Assembly (NCBI RefSeq): GCF_001494635.1
Contig: NZ_LOJF01000001.1
Coordinates: forward strand, 744,001-808,000
Length of the DNA stretch: 64,000 nucleotides
Direction of reading: 5' to 3'
DNA from: Tractidigestivibacter scatoligenes
GTDB taxonomy: Bacteria > Actinomycetota > Coriobacteriia > Coriobacteriales > Atopobiaceae
Positions 61,636 through 64,000 of the stretch are shown here, piece by piece. Within the stretch, counting starts at the first letter, position 1; the number at the start of each line of letters is the position of its first letter. The notes beneath the pieces were generated by a model. That model was not told the origin of the DNA, ran no database searches, and was given only the letters and a program-made list of their open reading frames with translations. Both the position numbers and the translations under genes were made by a program.

Positions 61636-62964
61636 CTAATCGTTGCCGTCCTTCATCTTCCCATGCCATCGAGCCCGATACTCCTCGCGCGTCATGAGAC
61701 CTGTGGCCACCTCGGCCATGTTCTGCCGATTCTCCGAAGCCGTGTCCTGGACGATGCTGTCGTCAAAGATCACCGACACGTCGCCCTTGTCAGGCAGTTT
61801 GGCGCCCATGAGCCTGCCGCACGAGAGCACAGCGCACGAGACGTCCGCGAGCGCGCCCTGGAGCGCGCTCTCGTTCTTGCGGATGTTCCTCATGAGGGCC
61901 GAGTTGTCGCTCGAGACCTCCGTGGCCGTCTTCACGTAGCCGACGTTGTCCAGGTCGAAGTAGTTCGTCCCCAGGCCGCAGAGGTCGCCCAGCACCTGCA
62001 GCGCCAGGCGGAACGCCTTCCCCTGCGCCTCGGTGCGCAGCGCGGGCGCGAACTCCTGGATCGTGTCCTCGGTCGACATGACCTTCCTGAACACCGTGCA
62101 GTCGCCCTTGCCGAAGGGGATGGGCACCCGCCTGCCGTCGGCGGCCCTGTCCTGGTCGAACATCACGTCGGAGAGGGACACGCGCATCTTGCCCGCGTCA
62201 ACCTCGTTGATGAGCGCGTCGTAGGCGAGGTCCACCGACTGCACTGCGTCCACCGCGTCCGCGAACACCGACTGGCCGTAGGGCGAGAAGTCCACCCTCG
62301 TGTTCGGCACCGCCGGCCGCACGATGCCGAAGGTGGGGAATAAGGATCCCGTCTCCACCTCGGGCGCCACGTTCGGCACGCTGACCTCGCGCCCGTCCTT
62401 GTCGAAGCAAACAGTCCTTATGTGATAAGTGCCAGCGGGTCCGAGTACGTGCATCTGCAGCTGGTCGAGAAGCGCGCCGCGCGAGAAGCACCTCGTTACG
62501 AACGCGCACTCCCTCACGCCCTCCGCGTCCCACGACAGCGGCACCACCATGCGCGCGTCGTAGTGACGCACGCGCACCAGGCGCCGCCCCACGTCGAGCC
62601 ACACGGCGAAAGCCCCGGTCCCCAGGCCGAACGCTCGCACGACGGTCTCCTGCGCCCTTCCCCAGAAGTTCGTGGACGAGAAGAACGAGCCGAGCCAGTC
62701 GGCGCACTCCCGGCTCTCGCAGGCCACGACGGTCTTCTCGTCCAGGAGCAGAGACCCCCACTCCCGGCACACCCGCATGGCCGGCATGATCGTGCGCCGA
62801 TGCACCTGGTACACCCGCCCGAACCCATCGGTGTCACGATAGTCGTAGAACTCCCCGACGGCCCGCATCCACGAGTCCCACTCCCTAACGTGGGGCTCCA
62901 TCTCCTCCAGCGCCCTCGTCGAGTATCCCGCTTCGCGCAGGTACGACCTCACGTACTCCGACAT
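61636..62964 (-). CDS. Phage portal protein, second copy (frame intact)
   Basis: A 442-residue portal of SPP1 gp6-like type. It has YSTRALEEMEPHVREWDSWM near the start, WGSLLLDEKTVVACESREC, WGRAQETVVRAFGLGTGAFA, and the conserved middle FSPYGQSVFADAVDAVQSVD, then GTNYFDLDNVGYVKTATEVS and the usual end (MTREEYRARWHGKM). GGAGGGAGA precedes the ATG at 62964. It is strongly similar to the broken portal at 13376-14469. No terminase, minor head protein or capsid gene is next to it, so it is a stranded phage gene even though the frame is open. Confidence 0.88.
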   Translation of the reverse strand: MSEYVRSYLREAGYSTRALEEMEPHVREWDSWMRAVGEFYDYRDTDGFGRVYQVHRRTIMPAMRVCREWGSLLLDEKTVVACESRECADWLGSFFSSTNFWGRAQETVVRAFGLGTGAFAVWLDVGRRLVRVRHYDARMVVPLSWDAEGVRECAFVTRCFSRGALLDQLQMHVLGPAGTYHIRTVCFDKDGREVSVPNVAPEVETGSLFPTFGIVRPAVPNTRVDFSPYGQSVFADAVDAVQSVDLAYDALINEVDAGKMRVSLSDVMFDQDRAADGRRVPIPFGKGDCTVFRKVMSTEDTIQEFAPALRTEAQGKAFRLALQVLGDLCGLGTNYFDLDNVGYVKTATEVSSDNSALMRNIRKNESALQGALADVSCAVLSCGRLMGAKLPDKGDVSVIFDDSIVQDTASENRQNMAEVATGLMTREEYRARWHGKMKDGND

Positions 62965-63120
62965 CCGGTATGTCTCCCTCCGATGCCGTCATGCATGCCT
63001 GCTCCCTTTCGTTTTTCATCGTCGCAAGTGCGAATTAATCTGGTCACGTTGTCGTTTGAATTGACGTATCTCAGTCGAGCTACGAAGCTCTTTCCGAGTT
63101 ACTCAGAGGAGGTGTTCGTG

Positions 63121-63333
63121 GTGAGCAATGACGTCAAGAACGGCGAGCAGAACAGGGAAGTTCTCGGCCAGAAGAAGATGGTTCAGGCGCTCGACGCGCA
63201 ATCCAACCATGTGTGCTGGCAGATAGCTAAGTGCATCGCGGCTGGCCTCGTCACGGGACTCGGCGTCTTGCCCGCCGCCCTCCCAGCGAACCTCCCCAGT
63301 GTTGCTTACGCGCAGGTGCGCATGGTTGTCTAA
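63121..63333 (+). CDS. Truncated secreted or surface protein start (signal peptide only)
   Basis: A 70-residue frame begins with GTG and a strong ribosome site (GAGGAGG). It starts hydrophilic (SNDVKNGEQNREVLGQKKMV), then NHVCWQIAKCIAAGLVTGLG, VLPAALPANLPSVAYAQ: a long-leader signal peptide with likely cleavage after VAYA. It stops seven residues later (QVRMVV). This looks like the beginning of a large surface protein whose body was lost. The 384-bp stretch from 63334 to 63717 has only short frames, such as VNQHMGFRVVAKFDEQGSLQ, possibly remains of other genes. Confidence 0.5.
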   Translation: MSNDVKNGEQNREVLGQKKMVQALDAQSNHVCWQIAKCIAAGLVTGLGVLPAALPANLPSVAYAQVRMVV

Positions 63334-63717
63334 TCGCCCGCCCCGGCTGGCGCAACGTGAAGTCCAACCAGGTACAGACTACTGCGGAGTTGCCCTCGTC
63401 AGCGATATCGTCGCAGTTGTGTTTAAAACGGTGGGTGAAAGCTGCCAGCATCGCCATCGAGAAGATTTCTCGGGTGACCCTCACGAAGGTCAACCAGCAC
63501 ATGGGCTTCCGCGTCGTTGCCAAGTTTGACGAGCAGGGAAGTCTTCAACCTTGGTAAGGCGGCGCCACTCATTGGTGGGACTGGTTAGTGACGATCTCGA
63601 TGCATCCACGACCAACGTGATATCTCATAAAGCGATGGAGCTCTTCCTCTTGAAGGAAGAGCTCGTGAAAGTGAAAATCGAGTAATCGGAGAATAACGGG
63701 AATGGCGGACAGCGCGA

Positions 63718-64000
63718 ATGAACAAGAAGTACAACCTTGGCAAACTGGATGAGGTAGACCTGCGTACGGTTTGGCCGCACGAAGCCCATGACTTCACGAA
63801 GTGGCTGTCGGAAGATGAGAACCTGAATTCACTTGGGCTCTCCGTTGGCATGGAACTTGAGCTTGTCGAGACGGAGTCCTCAGTGGGGTCATTCAATGCC
63901 GACATCCTTGCGAGAGAGAGCGGAACAGGGCGAACAGTCATCATCGAAAACCAGCTTGAGGAGACCAACCACGACCATCTGGGAAAGATAATCACCTACG
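63718..64000 (+). CDS. PDDEXK-like nuclease-related protein (5' part)
   Basis: The first 94 codons, cut by the window edge, read MNKKYNLGKLDEVDLRTVWP, HEAHDFTKWLSEDENLNSLG, SFNADILARESGTGRTVIIE, NQLEETNHDHLGKIITY. The sequence WPHEA-x-DFT-x-WL and IENQLE-x-T-x-HDHLG matches a family of predicted restriction-like proteins with a DUF4268 or similar C-terminus. In that family the E-x-Q element replaces the E-x-K of PDDEXK nucleases. Start ATG at 63718. The rest, and so the function, is outside the window. Confidence 0.75.
   Translation, partial: MNKKYNLGKLDEVDLRTVWPHEAHDFTKWLSEDENLNSLGLSVGMELELVETESSVGSFNADILARESGTGRTVIIENQLEETNHDHLGKIITY

Noticed and set aside
1-64000. CRISPR arrays, tRNA genes, integrases or insertion sequences
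   Set aside because: No regularly spaced repeats, cloverleaf genes or transposase/integrase motifs were noticed on either strand by reading; a dedicated scan was not possible.

Overview
The window is GC-rich bacterial DNA from a Coriobacteriia-like actinobacterium, most plausibly Olsenella or a close relative. The evidence is the base composition, the gene style (a KaiC-like/PEP-binding protein, Hsp33, J-domain plus HIRAN pair) and a glycyl-radical arylacetate decarboxylase cluster of the kind known for skatole formation in Olsenella. This placement is an inference. No rRNA, tRNA, CRISPR array, integrase or intact transposase was seen.

Region 1 (1-10 kb) looks like ordinary chromosome: a PEP/pyruvate-binding protein, a MetE-C-like methyltransferase, a broken toxin with its antitoxin, a histidine phosphatase, hslO, a nitroreductase, a PNPOx-like protein, an HD-domain protein and a J-domain protein. 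Its intergenic gaps carry two families of palindromes: five long-armed hairpins of about 70-100 bp, and three copies of a short TGAGACAAAGGGA palindrome.

Region 2 (10-20.5 kb) is accessory DNA. A HIRAN protein is fused in frame to the back half of a type III restriction Res subunit, followed by a HEPN-type protein. A degenerate phage portal gene and a terminase remnant then flank a complete zinc-hook ATPase gene (RloC-like) that reads the opposite way. Next come an Mrr-type restriction enzyme and a pair of zinc-ribbon proteins, the second with a non-canonical start.

Region 3 (20.5-36.8 kb) is metabolic and regulatory. It holds an MFS/MarR operon, a LuxR-histidine kinase-response regulator operon, and, divergent from the latter, a glycyl radical enzyme (probably indoleacetate decarboxylase), an MFS carrier, the SAM-radical activating enzyme and a TPR protein. 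A PucR-type regulator, a Cys-rich protein and a further MFS carrier follow. The two-component/LuxR set probably controls the decarboxylase cluster.

Region 4 (37-63.4 kb) is a second, larger defence island. Two copies of an ADP-ribosylglycohydrolase gene (one intact, one broken) flank a GmrSD-like DUF262/DUF1524 protein and a SNF2 helicase with a repeated N-terminal module. After remnants of phage capsid and scaffold genes come a tightly coupled three-gene operon with a TIGR04255 protein, a four-gene set (SNF2/DUF3883 helicase, DUF1156 DNA methyltransferase, DUF499 ATPase, small acidic protein) ending in a broken restriction-like gene, a divergent EVE-like/Mrr nuclease with a partner of unknown role, and a second, unbroken phage portal gene. 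Pieces of the same kind of phage head module (terminase, portal, scaffold, capsid) recur at the edges of the defence cassettes, which suggests that these cassettes were carried by, or inserted into, prophages that have since decayed. The right edge enters a PDDEXK-like gene.
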